From an uncultured Azospirillum sp. (lineage in GTDB: Bacteria > Pseudomonadota > Alphaproteobacteria > Azospirillales > Azospirillaceae): DNA of 64,000 nucleotides. The DNA lies in assembly GCF_946480385.1 (NCBI RefSeq), contig NZ_CAMLJP010000002.1, positions 1 through 64,000 on the forward strand. The letters run 5' to 3'. The translations under genes were made by a program, and so were the position numbers. The notes under the pieces were generated by a model. The model was not told the DNA's origin. It worked only from the letters and a program-made list of their open reading frames with translations, and did not search any database. This document shows, one piece after another, positions 16,967 to 26,414 of this stretch; the first letter of the stretch is position 1; every line of letters begins with the position of its first letter.

Positions 16967-18418
16967 ATGCCGCAGGACGGCCTGGTCTTCGATATTCCGG
17001 CCGGGGAGAGGACCGGTTGCGAGTGTCCGCTGCTGGTCCGCGAGATTCCCTACCGCGACCCGGTCGCCGCCTTCGCGCCCTGGTCCGGCCAGCCCTTCGC
17101 CGCGCTTCTGCACAGCGCCGCGGAGGCCGGCGGCCGGGGCCGGTGGAGCATCGTCGCGGTTGAGCCCTTCCGCACCATTGAGGCGCATGGCGGCTCCGTC
17201 ATGGTGGACGGCCATCCGGTTGCCGGCGATCCGTTCACCGTGCTGGAAGAGCAGCTTGACGCCCACCGCTTGACCATCCCCCCAGACCTGCCCGTTCCCT
17301 TCGCCGGCGGTGCCGTCGGCTTCCTTGGTTATGAGTTGGGACAGGTGCTGGAACGGCTGCCGGCGCGCCATGGCGACGACACCGGCCTGCCCGACATGGC
17401 CTTCGGGCTGTACGATACCGTCATCGCCTTCGATGAGCTGGAACGGCGCGGCTGGATCCTGTCCAGCGGTTTTCCCGAACTCGGCCCGGTCGGGCGCCGC
17501 CTCCGCGCCGCCGACCGCCTGCATTCTTTCGCCGAGCGCCTGGAAGCGGCGCCGGCCATCCTGCCGCCGCCCTTTGCTGCCACCGCGTCCTGGCGGCCGG
17601 AGATCGCGCGGGACGACTATTGCCGGCGGGTGGAGCAGGTGCTGGAGTACATCCGTGCGGGCGACATCTTCCAGGCCAACTTCACCGGGCGCTTCCTGGC
17701 CGACCGGCCGGCCGGGCTGTCGGTGTTCGACCTGTACCGCCGCCTGCTGGCGCTCAGCCCCGCTCCCTTCGCAGCCTGCCTGACGCTGCCCGGCGAGGCC
17801 GGTCTGGCCAGCGCTTCGCCCGAGCGCTTCATCCGCCTGCATGCCGACGGCCGCATGGAAACCCGCCCGATCAAGGGGACCCGCCCGCGCGGCGTCGATG
17901 CGGCGGAAGACGACGCCCTGGCCGAAGAGCTTGAGCACAGCATCAAGGATCGGGCCGAGAACCTGATGATCACCGACCTGCTGCGCAACGACATCGGCCG
18001 TGTGGCGCGCATCGGCAGCGTCAAGGTGCCGGTCCTGTGCGGGGTGGAGCGCTTTGCCTCCGTCCACCATCTGGTGTCGGTGATCGAGGGGCGGCTGAAG
18101 CCGGGCTTGGGTCCGGTCGATTTGCTGCGCGCCACCTTCCCCGGCGGTTCCATCACCGGCGCGCCGAAGATCCGCGCCATGGAGATCATCGACGAGTTGG
18201 AGGTTTCCCGGCGTGGCGCCTATTGCGGATCGGTCGCCTGGATCGGCTTTGACGGGGCGATGGACAGCAGCATCGTCATCCGCACCCTGACCGTCACGCC
18301 CGACCGCATCATCGCCCAGGCCGGCGGCGGCATCGTCGCCGATTCCGATCCCGGCCACGAGCATGACGAGATGATGGTGAAAATCCGACCGCAGCTGCGT
18401 GCGCTGGATGGCGGCTGA
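16967..18418 (+). CDS. pabB: Aminodeoxychorismate synthase component I
   Basis: The 483-residue chorismate-binding enzyme has the PIKGTRPRG motif near 302-310; the Lys there marks PabB, where anthranilate synthases have PIAGT. DLLRNDIGR, GSITGAPK and GGGIVADSDP complete the active site. It makes 4-amino-4-deoxychorismate for p-aminobenzoate. p-Aminobenzoate is the precursor used by RFAP synthase (28520-29554) in H4MPT synthesis, which may explain its place at the end of the betaine operon, next to the H4MPT genes. No PabA or PabC is seen in the window. Confidence 0.93.
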   Translation: MPQDGLVFDIPAGERTGCECPLLVREIPYRDPVAAFAPWSGQPFAALLHSAAEAGGRGRWSIVAVEPFRTIEAHGGSVMVDGHPVAGDPFTVLEEQLDAHRLTIPPDLPVPFAGGAVGFLGYELGQVLERLPARHGDDTGLPDMAFGLYDTVIAFDELERRGWILSSGFPELGPVGRRLRAADRLHSFAERLEAAPAILPPPFAATASWRPEIARDDYCRRVEQVLEYIRAGDIFQANFTGRFLADRPAGLSVFDLYRRLLALSPAPFAACLTLPGEAGLASASPERFIRLHADGRMETRPIKGTRPRGVDAAEDDALAEELEHSIKDRAENLMITDLLRNDIGRVARIGSVKVPVLCGVERFASVHHLVSVIEGRLKPGLGPVDLLRATFPGGSITGAPKIRAMEIIDELEVSRRGAYCGSVAWIGFDGAMDSSIVIRTLTVTPDRIIAQAGGGIVADSDPGHEHDEMMVKIRPQLRALDGG

Positions 18419-18451
18419 GCGCCGGCGGTCAGCCCGGCTGCCGTAGAAGCA

Positions 18452-18483
18452 AAGGCCCCGACCGTGAAAGCGGTCGGGGCCTT
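18452..18483. terminator. Bidirectional intrinsic terminator between pabB and the pchP gene
   Basis: A perfect 13-bp stem (AAGGCCCCGACCG / CGGTCGGGGCCTT) with a 6-base loop sits between two convergent genes. It can serve both strands and closes the betaine operon. Confidence 0.85.
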
Positions 18484-18519
18484 CATGCTTTCAAGGATGG
18501 TGATCGAGAGCGGCTGACG

Positions 18520-19593
18520 TCACTGAATCTCGTTCGGCTGGACGACGATCCAGTTCCTGTCGGCGACGACAGGCAGATGCTGGGCTGCCTGACCGGCGGC
18601 GGCTGTTTCCCACATCTGCTTGATCTGCTTCATATATTTGTCCTTGCGGTTGACCCAGACCCGCAAGCCGCCATTCGCCGCGTCGGCGGAATGAAGCAGC
18701 ATGTAGCCGTCGCTGCTGGGGGTGTCTCCCGCCACCAACACCGGCTTCTTCCACTGGTCGATGTAGGTGAGAATCGCCGCGTGCTTGCCGGCAAACCAGG
18801 TCAGCGGCGCCCACAGATAGGTGCCGAGTTCCAGGTCCATCGTCTTGGCCCAATCGTATTTTCCCTCGGCGATCAGCTTGCGCGCCGTGGTCACCTCGCC
18901 GGTGGCGCGGTTCTTCAGCAGCATGGTGACGCCGATGACATTCTGCGGCTTGATGTTGTAGCCGTATTTCGGATCGGACAGGACCATCCGGACCAGCTCC
19001 TCGCTGGCGGCGGTGACCACATAGACCTCGATCCCGTTGGCGGTCAGGTGGTTCACCAGTTCCTGCTGGCCGGTATAGAATTTGGGTGGGCTGATCTCGA
19101 CCGTCTTGACCGCTTCGCCATCGTAATAGGTGGCGGGGATCGGCTTGCCGTCGGCCAGCATCTCGTCGACGAAGCCCTTCAACTGGGTCAGGGTGAAGCC
19201 GGAGAAGATCTGCGCCACCCACGGATAACACACCTGATCGTCGATCTCGCACAGCCGGTAATAGTAGCTGTTGAGGCTTTCCTTGTGTCCATTCACGTCC
19301 TTGAACGGGATGATCTTCAAGGATGGGTCCATGCTCTCACGCGACAGCGCCCCCTTGCGCTCCAGATAGGGCAGCAGCGATTCTTCGAGGTCGTAGCGGT
19401 AAAGCGTATTGTCGGAATCGAACACCGCATAGGCGCCCTTGCCGGCATTGGCCGTCACCAGAGACGTGAGGCTCGCCGCCGCCGCCGCCGGCCAATGTGC
19501 GAGCGGCTGGGGGGAGCCCGATTGTGCCATGACGGACACCGGGACGATGGCGACCATACCCGCAAGCAGAGCGGACCAGAAAAGCGTCTTCAT
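18520..19593 (-). CDS. pchP: Phosphorylcholine phosphatase (HAD superfamily, periplasmic)
   Basis: The 357-residue protein has a signal peptide (to about residue 24, VMAQSG). The HAD nucleophile motif FDSDNTLYR lies near 60, and motifs KNRATGE and AGDTPSSDG lie near 235 and 305. Length and order match PchP of pseudomonads, which releases choline from phosphorylcholine outside the cytoplasm. Choline is then oxidised to betaine; betA/betB are not in this window. It feeds the betaine pathway, although it converges on the operon rather than joining it. In pseudomonads pchP is under GbdR control. Confidence 0.85.
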   Translation of the reverse strand: MKTLFWSALLAGMVAIVPVSVMAQSGSPQPLAHWPAAAAASLTSLVTANAGKGAYAVFDSDNTLYRYDLEESLLPYLERKGALSRESMDPSLKIIPFKDVNGHKESLNSYYYRLCEIDDQVCYPWVAQIFSGFTLTQLKGFVDEMLADGKPIPATYYDGEAVKTVEISPPKFYTGQQELVNHLTANGIEVYVVTAASEELVRMVLSDPKYGYNIKPQNVIGVTMLLKNRATGEVTTARKLIAEGKYDWAKTMDLELGTYLWAPLTWFAGKHAAILTYIDQWKKPVLVAGDTPSSDGYMLLHSADAANGGLRVWVNRKDKYMKQIKQMWETAAAGQAAQHLPVVADRNWIVVQPNEIQ

Positions 19594-19830
19594 CTGTGCC
19601 CTTTCTTTCCCTGTTCAAAGACACGTTTCTTCGAAACCGGAGCCACTGTTTTGGAGTGGTGCCGGCCATTCCGGGGATTGTCCCGAACTGTCTAGGATTT
19701 TTCAGTTGAGAGACACAGATTATGACAGATTGGTTACACATGTCCACTGAATCTAGTTTCCAAACTCCGTCGCAGATTGGCCTGATTTTGTCGTCTATAC
19801 ATAAGATTTTCTTGGAACAGGCGCGGAAGG
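19594..19830. other. AT-richer intergenic region upstream of the pchP gene
   Basis: This 237-bp stretch is less GC-rich than its surroundings. It must carry the pchP promoter reading left. A GTCGC half-site occurs at 19769-19773 without a matching partner. I see no gene and no clear terminator for the unit on its right. Confidence 0.5.
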
Positions 19831-20313
19831 TCAGTCCGGTGAAACCGAACGGATGGTGAGGGACAGGGCGCCGTTCCGGCGTGGCCATTCCACCACGTCG
19901 CCGGCCCGTCCGCCCATCAGCGCCTCGCCCAACGGGGATTGCCAGCTGATCCGGCCGGCGGCGGGATCGGCCTCCTCGCCGCCGACCAGCGTAAACGTCC
20001 ACCGGCGCCCGGTCTCGTCCTCGGCGGCGACGACGGAGCCGAACCCGGCCTCTTCCGCCGAGCCTGCCGATCGCACCACCACGGCGGCGGCCAGACGGGC
20101 GCGCAACAGGTCGGCGCGCCGCTTGGCGCTGCTCATCGCCTGCCGGTCCTCCGGCGCATCGGAGCCGCGCAGTGTCGCAACCTCGGCATCGGCCGCGGCA
20201 AGCTCCTCCTGCCAGGCGGCGACGGTGGCGGCGGACACATGCAGGGGGCCGGTGATCTGCGGCAGCGGCCCCTCGGTTTCGGCATCGCTTTCCTTGACGA
20301 AGGCGCGGCTCAT
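19831..20313 (-). CDS. GreA/GreB-family protein in the methylofuran operon
   Basis: The 160-residue protein has a helical N-terminal half and a C-terminal FKBP-like GreA/GreB domain. The domain shows WQSPLGEALMGGRAGD, equivalent to the SP-x-G-x-ALLG-x-x-x-GD motif of Gre factors. The coiled-coil tip acidic pair of true cleavage factors is not evident, so a role in transcript cleavage is uncertain. GAGGGAGAAG before 20313 fixes the start; a longer frame from 20397 overlaps the upstream gene. It is the last gene of the operon starting at 22343, with MfnD- and MfnF-like genes. Housekeeping Gre factors normally lie elsewhere. Confidence 0.75.
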   Translation of the reverse strand: MSRAFVKESDAETEGPLPQITGPLHVSAATVAAWQEELAAADAEVATLRGSDAPEDRQAMSSAKRRADLLRARLAAAVVVRSAGSAEEAGFGSVVAAEDETGRRWTFTLVGGEEADPAAGRISWQSPLGEALMGGRAGDVVEWPRRNGALSLTIRSVSPD

Positions 20314-20323
20314 GTCTTCTCCC

Positions 20324-21358
20324 TCAACCCAGCAGCGCCATGGCGGCGGCGGGGGCGCAACTGGCGACCCAATCCTGACCGGGGGTACCCACCACATCGC
20401 AGAAATCCAGATAGGGGCGACCCAGCCGAGCGGCCACCTCCTTCACGACGCCGCGCCCGACGCCGGCCCCGACCACGGGCGCATCCATCGGCAGGATCGG
20501 CGCCTCGGCCGACAACACACGGCAGGCGGCATCATGGATGCGGCGCAGCTGGCGTTCGGTCAGGTCGGCCGCCATCGCCCGCCAGACCGCCAGATCGTAA
20601 TCGCCGGCATCATGGCCGACCATGCGGGCCAGACGGCGCAGGCTGGCCTCGACCGTCTTCGCCCCGTTGTCGGCGGCGGGGTGCTGGTCCGCGGCCTCGT
20701 CCAGCCGGCCCAGCACGCGGTAGAGGTCGGCGCTGGTGGCGAAATACTCGGCCATCATCGGCAACCGCTCGCCTGCGACGAGCGCGGTTCGCTCCATCGC
20801 CATCACCGCCGTGCGGGTCAGCCCGGTATAAAGCAGCTCCTCCACCGCCATCCGCTCGTGATCGGTGACGCCGCGAGCCACCACGGCGCCGTCGCGCACC
20901 GGCACAACGTCCGTGGTGGTGCTGCCCATGTCGATCAGCAGCGCCGCCGGCAGGAGCCGGGCGACCACCGCGGCGGTCGCCATCCAGTTGGCGGAGGCGA
21001 CATCCATCACCTGCTCGCGCGCCTCAGGCGGCGACAGCAGTCCGCGCCGGCCGGCATAGACGCGCAGCCGCCCCTGCGGCAGGGCAGCCGCCATCCGGTC
21101 GATCAGCGTGTGCACGCCCTGGGCGCGGTCATCGAACAGATCGACCAGCTCGCCGGTCATCGTCACCACATGGTCGGCGCCGGCCGGCAGGCGCTCCAGC
21201 ACCGTGGCGAGCGCCGCATCCAGCTCTCCCATCCCTTGCCAGAGCCGGCAAGGCACCTGCACCGCATCGCGAAGCCGGCCATTCGCCACCCAGGCGGCCT
21301 TCAGATGGGCGCCGCCGATGTCCCACCCGATTACGGTCGATCCACGGGTGTCAGACAT
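20324..21358 (-). CDS. H4MPT-linked C1 pathway protein, MfnF-like (hydantoinase/oxoprolinase-related)
   Basis: The 344-residue actin-fold protein has phosphate-loop motifs VIGWDIGGAHLKAA at the N-terminus and LLIDMGSTTTDVVP near 140-155. This is the hydantoinase/oxoprolinase-like group restricted to organisms with H4MPT. The archaeal member MfnF joins the phosphorylated aminomethylfuran to glutamyl-tyramine in methanofuran synthesis. A similar step in bacterial methylofuran is the likely role. It overlaps the upstream ATP-grasp gene by 8 bp. Confidence 0.85.
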   Translation of the reverse strand: MSDTRGSTVIGWDIGGAHLKAAWVANGRLRDAVQVPCRLWQGMGELDAALATVLERLPAGADHVVTMTGELVDLFDDRAQGVHTLIDRMAAALPQGRLRVYAGRRGLLSPPEAREQVMDVASANWMATAAVVARLLPAALLIDMGSTTTDVVPVRDGAVVARGVTDHERMAVEELLYTGLTRTAVMAMERTALVAGERLPMMAEYFATSADLYRVLGRLDEAADQHPAADNGAKTVEASLRRLARMVGHDAGDYDLAVWRAMAADLTERQLRRIHDAACRVLSAEAPILPMDAPVVGAGVGRGVVKEVAARLGRPYLDFCDVVGTPGQDWVASCAPAAAMALLG

Positions 21359-22343
21359 GCGCCGCCTCCCGGCCCGTGTCGGCCGATGTGGTGTTGAACA
21401 GATCCAGGATGTCGCCCGCCGGGTTCCAGCCCAGCACCCGCGACAGCCCGGAATAGCCGACGGACAGCCGCGGGTTCACCTCCACCACCACCGGGCCATC
21501 CGACTCTGTGTCATCAGGGCGGTCGATGAGGTCAACGGCGACATAGCCGCGCAGTCCCGGAATCGCGGCGGCGATGGCGCGGGCCAGCGGCTCCCAGGCG
21601 GCACGGCGGTGCTCCATCGCCCCGACCTCCACGCCATGGAAGGAGAAGTTGCCGCTCCCGCGCTCCACCCTCTGACGATTGCAGCCGAGCAGCCGCACCC
21701 CGCCGTCGTTGTCGACCAGCATGGACAGGCTGCACGCCACGCCCTCGACCAGCGGCTGGACGATCCAGCGGCCGGCATGCGGCGGCGTCCAGGTCGCGAT
21801 GTCGGCGACGATGAAGGTGTCCAGGCAACCGGCGCCGTCGTCCGGCTTCACCACATGGCGGTCGGCGGGCGGCGGCGGGGCGCCGAAGGAAACGGTGGGA
21901 ATGGCGGCGATGCCGTGTGCGGCCAGCTGCGCCACCGTCGCCGTCTTCGAAGACGCAAGAGCAATGGCGTCGGGGGTGCAGGCGACCACCGGCCGGCCGG
22001 TGCTGCGGAACAGAGCGGAGACATGTCCCAGCAGCCCGTCGCTTTCCGGCGCGATCGGCCAGACCACGTCGCACCGGGCGGCGGCATAGCGCCAGCGCGC
22101 CTCAGGATCCTCGCCCGGTGCCACCGGGAACAGGGCGACCCGGTCGGTCGGGAAGGACGGTGGGGGAAGGCGGTTGTCCCAGCACAGCGTGACGTGTATT
22201 CCATCCAGCGCGGTCAGGTCGCCGACCAGGGCCGCGACCATCGCGTTGGCTTCAGCCATCAGATCCGTCGGAAGCGGCCCGTTGCACAGCGCGCCGCCGG
22301 TGACATACTCGCAGACCAGAACCCGACGAAGGCTGTTCTCCAT
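21351..22343 (-). CDS. ATP-grasp ligase, MfnD-like (methylofuran side-chain glutamate ligase candidate)
   Basis: The 330-residue protein begins [17 protein letters not shown] and shows ATP-grasp features: HVVKPDDGAGC, WIVQPLVEGVACS and VVVEVNPRLSVGYSG (about 270). Archaeal MfnD of this family couples tyramine to glutamate in methanofuran synthesis; the bacterial homologue likely handles tyrosine or glutamate units of methylofuran. The start at 22343 has GGGA 9 bases upstream; 22349 and 22361 are alternatives with poor sites. That start shares the tetranucleotide CATG with the start of the divergent HisA-like gene. Confidence 0.8.
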   Translation of the reverse strand: MENSLRRVLVCEYVTGGALCNGPLPTDLMAEANAMVAALVGDLTALDGIHVTLCWDNRLPPPSFPTDRVALFPVAPGEDPEARWRYAAARCDVVWPIAPESDGLLGHVSALFRSTGRPVVACTPDAIALASSKTATVAQLAAHGIAAIPTVSFGAPPPPADRHVVKPDDGAGCLDTFIVADIATWTPPHAGRWIVQPLVEGVACSLSMLVDNDGGVRLLGCNRQRVERGSGNFSFHGVEVGAMEHRRAAWEPLARAIAAAIPGLRGYVAVDLIDRPDDTESDGPVVVEVNPRLSVGYSGLSRVLGWNPAGDILDLFNTTSADTGREAAHV

Positions 22344-23067
22344 GGACATCGTTCCCGTCATCGACCTGCTGGGCGAGCAGGTGGTTCATGCAAAGCGGGG
22401 AGAGCGCGACCGCTACCGCCCCATCGAAAGCGCGCTGACCCCAGGATCGGCACCAGAGGATATCGTGGCCGCGCTGCTGGCGCTGCAACCCTTCCGGGCC
22501 TGCTATGTCGCCGATCTCGACGCGATCAGGGGACATGGCGACCATCGCTCCACCGTCGCGGCGCTGCAGCAGCGCTGGCCGGAGGTGGCGTTCTGGGTCG
22601 ACGCCGGGCTGGCGACGCCCGACGATTGCCGCCGCTGGCTCGACGCCGGGATCCGCCATCTGGTGATCGGCAGCGAAAGCCAGACGGACGGCGCGACGCT
22701 GGACGCCGCGCTGGCGCTGGCCGGAGAGGACCGGGTGGCGCTGTCGCTGGATGTCCGACAGGGAGAGCCGCTGGGGCCACTGGCGTTGCACGAGGAAACG
22801 GCCCGCTGGCCCGCGCGGGTGATCGCCATGACGCTGGACCGGGTCGGGTCAAGCGAGGGGCCGGATCTCGACCGCATCGCCACGCTGGCGGCCCGACGCC
22901 CGGGGGTCCGGGTGTGGGGGGCCGGCGGCGTGCGCGACGCGGCGGATTTGGAGGCGCTGGCCACCCACGGCACCGATGCCGTGCTGGTGGCCAGCGCGCT
23001 CCACGACCGGCGCCTGGACGCCGGAACGCTTGCCCGCTTCGCTTCCGGTCGGCGTCCTTCCGATTAG
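22342..23067 (+). CDS. HisA/HisF-like TIM-barrel protein of the H4MPT cluster
   Basis: The 241-residue barrel begins [20 protein letters not shown], like ProFAR isomerase HisA. It keeps DLDAI at strand 2 and [16 protein letters not shown] for the phosphate site. It sits among cofactor genes, not in a his operon. HisA-like proteins of this kind recur in H4MPT gene clusters and are presumed to act in methylofuran or pterin synthesis; the reaction is unknown to me. GAAGG 9 bases before ATG 22342 supports the start. It converges on fae, with a 4-bp overlap of stop codons (23064-23067). Confidence 0.8.
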   Translation: MDIVPVIDLLGEQVVHAKRGERDRYRPIESALTPGSAPEDIVAALLALQPFRACYVADLDAIRGHGDHRSTVAALQQRWPEVAFWVDAGLATPDDCRRWLDAGIRHLVIGSESQTDGATLDAALALAGEDRVALSLDVRQGEPLGPLALHEETARWPARVIAMTLDRVGSSEGPDLDRIATLAARRPGVRVWGAGGVRDAADLEALATHGTDAVLVASALHDRRLDAGTLARFASGRRPSD

Positions 23068-23446
23068 GAGGCGGCGAACGGGTGAACCGCGGCCGCCATG
23101 CCGTCCAGCATCTCCTTGGCGGTCGGGCTGCCGGCGATGGCGCGCTTCAGCGCCAGCTTGGTGGCTTCGTGGTTGTAGTCCTGGATCTTGCGGTCATCCT
23201 CCGCCTGCCAGTGGATGAAGACGCCGACGGAGATGAACAGGTCGTCAGCCTCGTCCACCGGGATGGTGCCGTCCTCGACGCATTCGGCAACGGCCAGGGC
23301 GACGGCGCGCTGGGCCGGGCCGAACATCTGCACCGCCTGCTTGGCGTTCTTGATCGTCACCTTGTTGAACATGACCGTGGAGGGCTTGACCATCAGGTTC
23401 GGCGCCAGCACGGCCAGCAGGCCGTTCACGCCTTCCTTCTGGTTGG

Positions 23447-24519
<1,073 letters not shown>

Positions 24520-24523
<4 letters not shown>

Positions 24524-25437
24524 CCCGCCCTCCGCGCATCTGCCGATGCAGGCGAGGCGGCGGCCAGACGGGCCAGGACCAGATCGGCCAGCGCCTGCGC
24601 CACATCCACCGGCGTCACTGCCTGCAGTCCCCGCCAAGCCGGCATGCTGTTGACCTCCAGCACCAGGAAGCGGCCGTCGGGTGCGCGGATCACGTCCACC
24701 CCGGCATAGTCGGTGCCGACGGCAGCGGCGGCGGCCACCGCCAGATCGCTCAGCACGCCCGCCGGATTGGCCGGATGGCAACGCGCGCCCTGCTTAACGT
24801 TGGTGATCCAGTGGTCGCCCTGACGGACCATGGCGGCCAGCGGACGGCCGTCGACCACGAAGACGCGCCAATCGAACCAGCCGCCATCCGCAGCGCCGAC
24901 ATACTCCTGCAGATGGTAGACGCCGGCGACCTCGTCCGGGTCTGGCAGAGCCATGCCGGGATCAAGCCGCCGCAGCCCCTTGCCCTGCGACCCGAACAGC
25001 GGCTTCAGCACCGCCGCCCGGCCTTCGGCATGGAGAGCGGTCAGAATGGCGGAGGCTTGGACGGGATCGGCGACGGTCCAGGTCCGCGGGGTCGGCACGC
25101 GAGCGGCGGCCAGCCGGAAGGCGGTGGCGCTCTTGTCGACGCAGCGTTCGATGGCCGCAGGAGTGTTGACGACCGGTACACCGCCATGGCTCAGCGCATG
25201 CAGCACGCCCAGCCGCAGCGTCACCTGTTCGAAGCTGCCGGCGGAGATGGTGCGGACCAGACAGGCATCGGGCAGACCGCCGTCAAAGCCTGCAATCATC
25301 GGACCCTCCGGACCGAAGCCGCAGGCGCTGAGCGACACCGGGACCGCCGTCGCGCCACGCTTGGCGAAAGCGGCGGTCAGCCGCCGGGTGTGCCAGTCGG
25401 CGCCGTCGACGAAGATGGCGATGCGGGTCCGTCCCAT
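24520..25437 (-). CDS. RimK-like ATP-grasp ligase of the H4MPT cluster (MptN-like)
   Basis: The 305-residue ATP-grasp enzyme has VLKPLFGSQGKGLRRL near 155, YHLQEYVGAADGGWFDWRVF and FLVLEVNSMPAWRGL (about 255) for the metal site. RimK-type ligases add glutamate. In archaea MptN adds the terminal glutamate to tetrahydrosarcinapterin, and bacterial cofactors carry glutamates too. It follows mch by 11 bp and overlaps the CitG-like start. Which acceptor it uses is not clear from sequence. Confidence 0.83.
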
Positions 25438-25448
25438 AGTACGGCCCC

Positions 25449-26414
25449 CTACCCGCCGATGCCGAAGGAGCGATCGAGCAGCGCTGGAGCCAGCGCCCCG
25501 GCGGTGAAGCTCCGCCCGCTCTCGAAGGCGGTGACGATCACGCGGGCCGGGCTGAACAGCATCGGGTCGATCTTGAAGAAGTCGAAGCCGCTGGCCGCGA
25601 ACAGGTCGGCGAAGGGGCGGCCAAAGTCGGCGGAGGCCGAGCTGGGCAGGCGGGCGGCGAGGTCGGCCGCGTCGTCGTCCGGCCCGTCGACCAGCAGATG
25701 GACGCTACCGCCGAACAGGATGGCGTCATTGGTCCGGCCCATCGCTTGGACGAAATCACGGCCCGGCGGCGGCAGCGGCGCGCAGCCGACGCCGTCGCGC
25801 ACCCGCTCCAGCGGGAAATGCAGGGCATGCAGCTTGTGCAGCCCCACCTCCAGCACGCGGGCGACGATCTGGACGATGCCGGCCGGACTGCGGGTCGGCG
25901 TCAGGATCAGGGTCACGCGCTCCACGGGGACGCCGCAATCGCGCGCCACCTTCTCCACCACCGATGCCGGCGGCCGCTTGTCGGTCTCCAGCACCAGCAC
26001 GGCGCGGTCGGCCATGTCGCGATAGCAAAGTTCGGCGAACAGCGGCTCCTTCACCGCCAGGGCGCGGCCGGGGCCGGACCCCAATGCCGAAAATTTCTCG
26101 CCCGACAGGCTCCAGCCGGCATATTGGCTGCCCAGACAGGCCAGCACCGGATCGGCCGCACTCACCGTCACCTGCGCCGGCCAATGGGCGAAGGGCGAAT
26201 CCATGGCGATGCGCACGGTGCCGGCGCCGCCCATGCAGATCTCGGCGATGCGGCGCCCGGCCTCCAGGCTGCCGGGCCGGTCGATGCCGGCATCGATCAC
26301 CGTGCAGCCGGCGGGATGCTGCTCCACGCCGATCCGCAGCATGGCGGCGTCCGCCACCAGCGCGTGCACCAGAGGAGCGGCAAGCCGGTTAACGCTGAAG
26401 GGAAGAGACGACAT
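25449..26414 (-). CDS. mch: Methenyl-H4MPT cyclohydrolase
   Basis: The 321-residue enzyme hydrolyses methenyl-H4MPT to formyl-H4MPT. It shows the Mch N-terminus (MSSLPFSVNRLAAPLV), GSGPGRALAVKEPLF, and a C-terminal DFFKIDPMLFSPARV segment. The start at 26414 overlaps the upstream ATP-grasp gene by 26 bp. Its ribosome site GGAG lies in a duplicated ATGGAGAAAAC segment of that gene. Length is normal for the family. Confidence 0.95.
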   Translation of the reverse strand: MSSLPFSVNRLAAPLVHALVADAAMLRIGVEQHPAGCTVIDAGIDRPGSLEAGRRIAEICMGGAGTVRIAMDSPFAHWPAQVTVSAADPVLACLGSQYAGWSLSGEKFSALGSGPGRALAVKEPLFAELCYRDMADRAVLVLETDKRPPASVVEKVARDCGVPVERVTLILTPTRSPAGIVQIVARVLEVGLHKLHALHFPLERVRDGVGCAPLPPPGRDFVQAMGRTNDAILFGGSVHLLVDGPDDDAADLAARLPSSASADFGRPFADLFAASGFDFFKIDPMLFSPARVIVTAFESGRSFTAGALAPALLDRSFGIGG

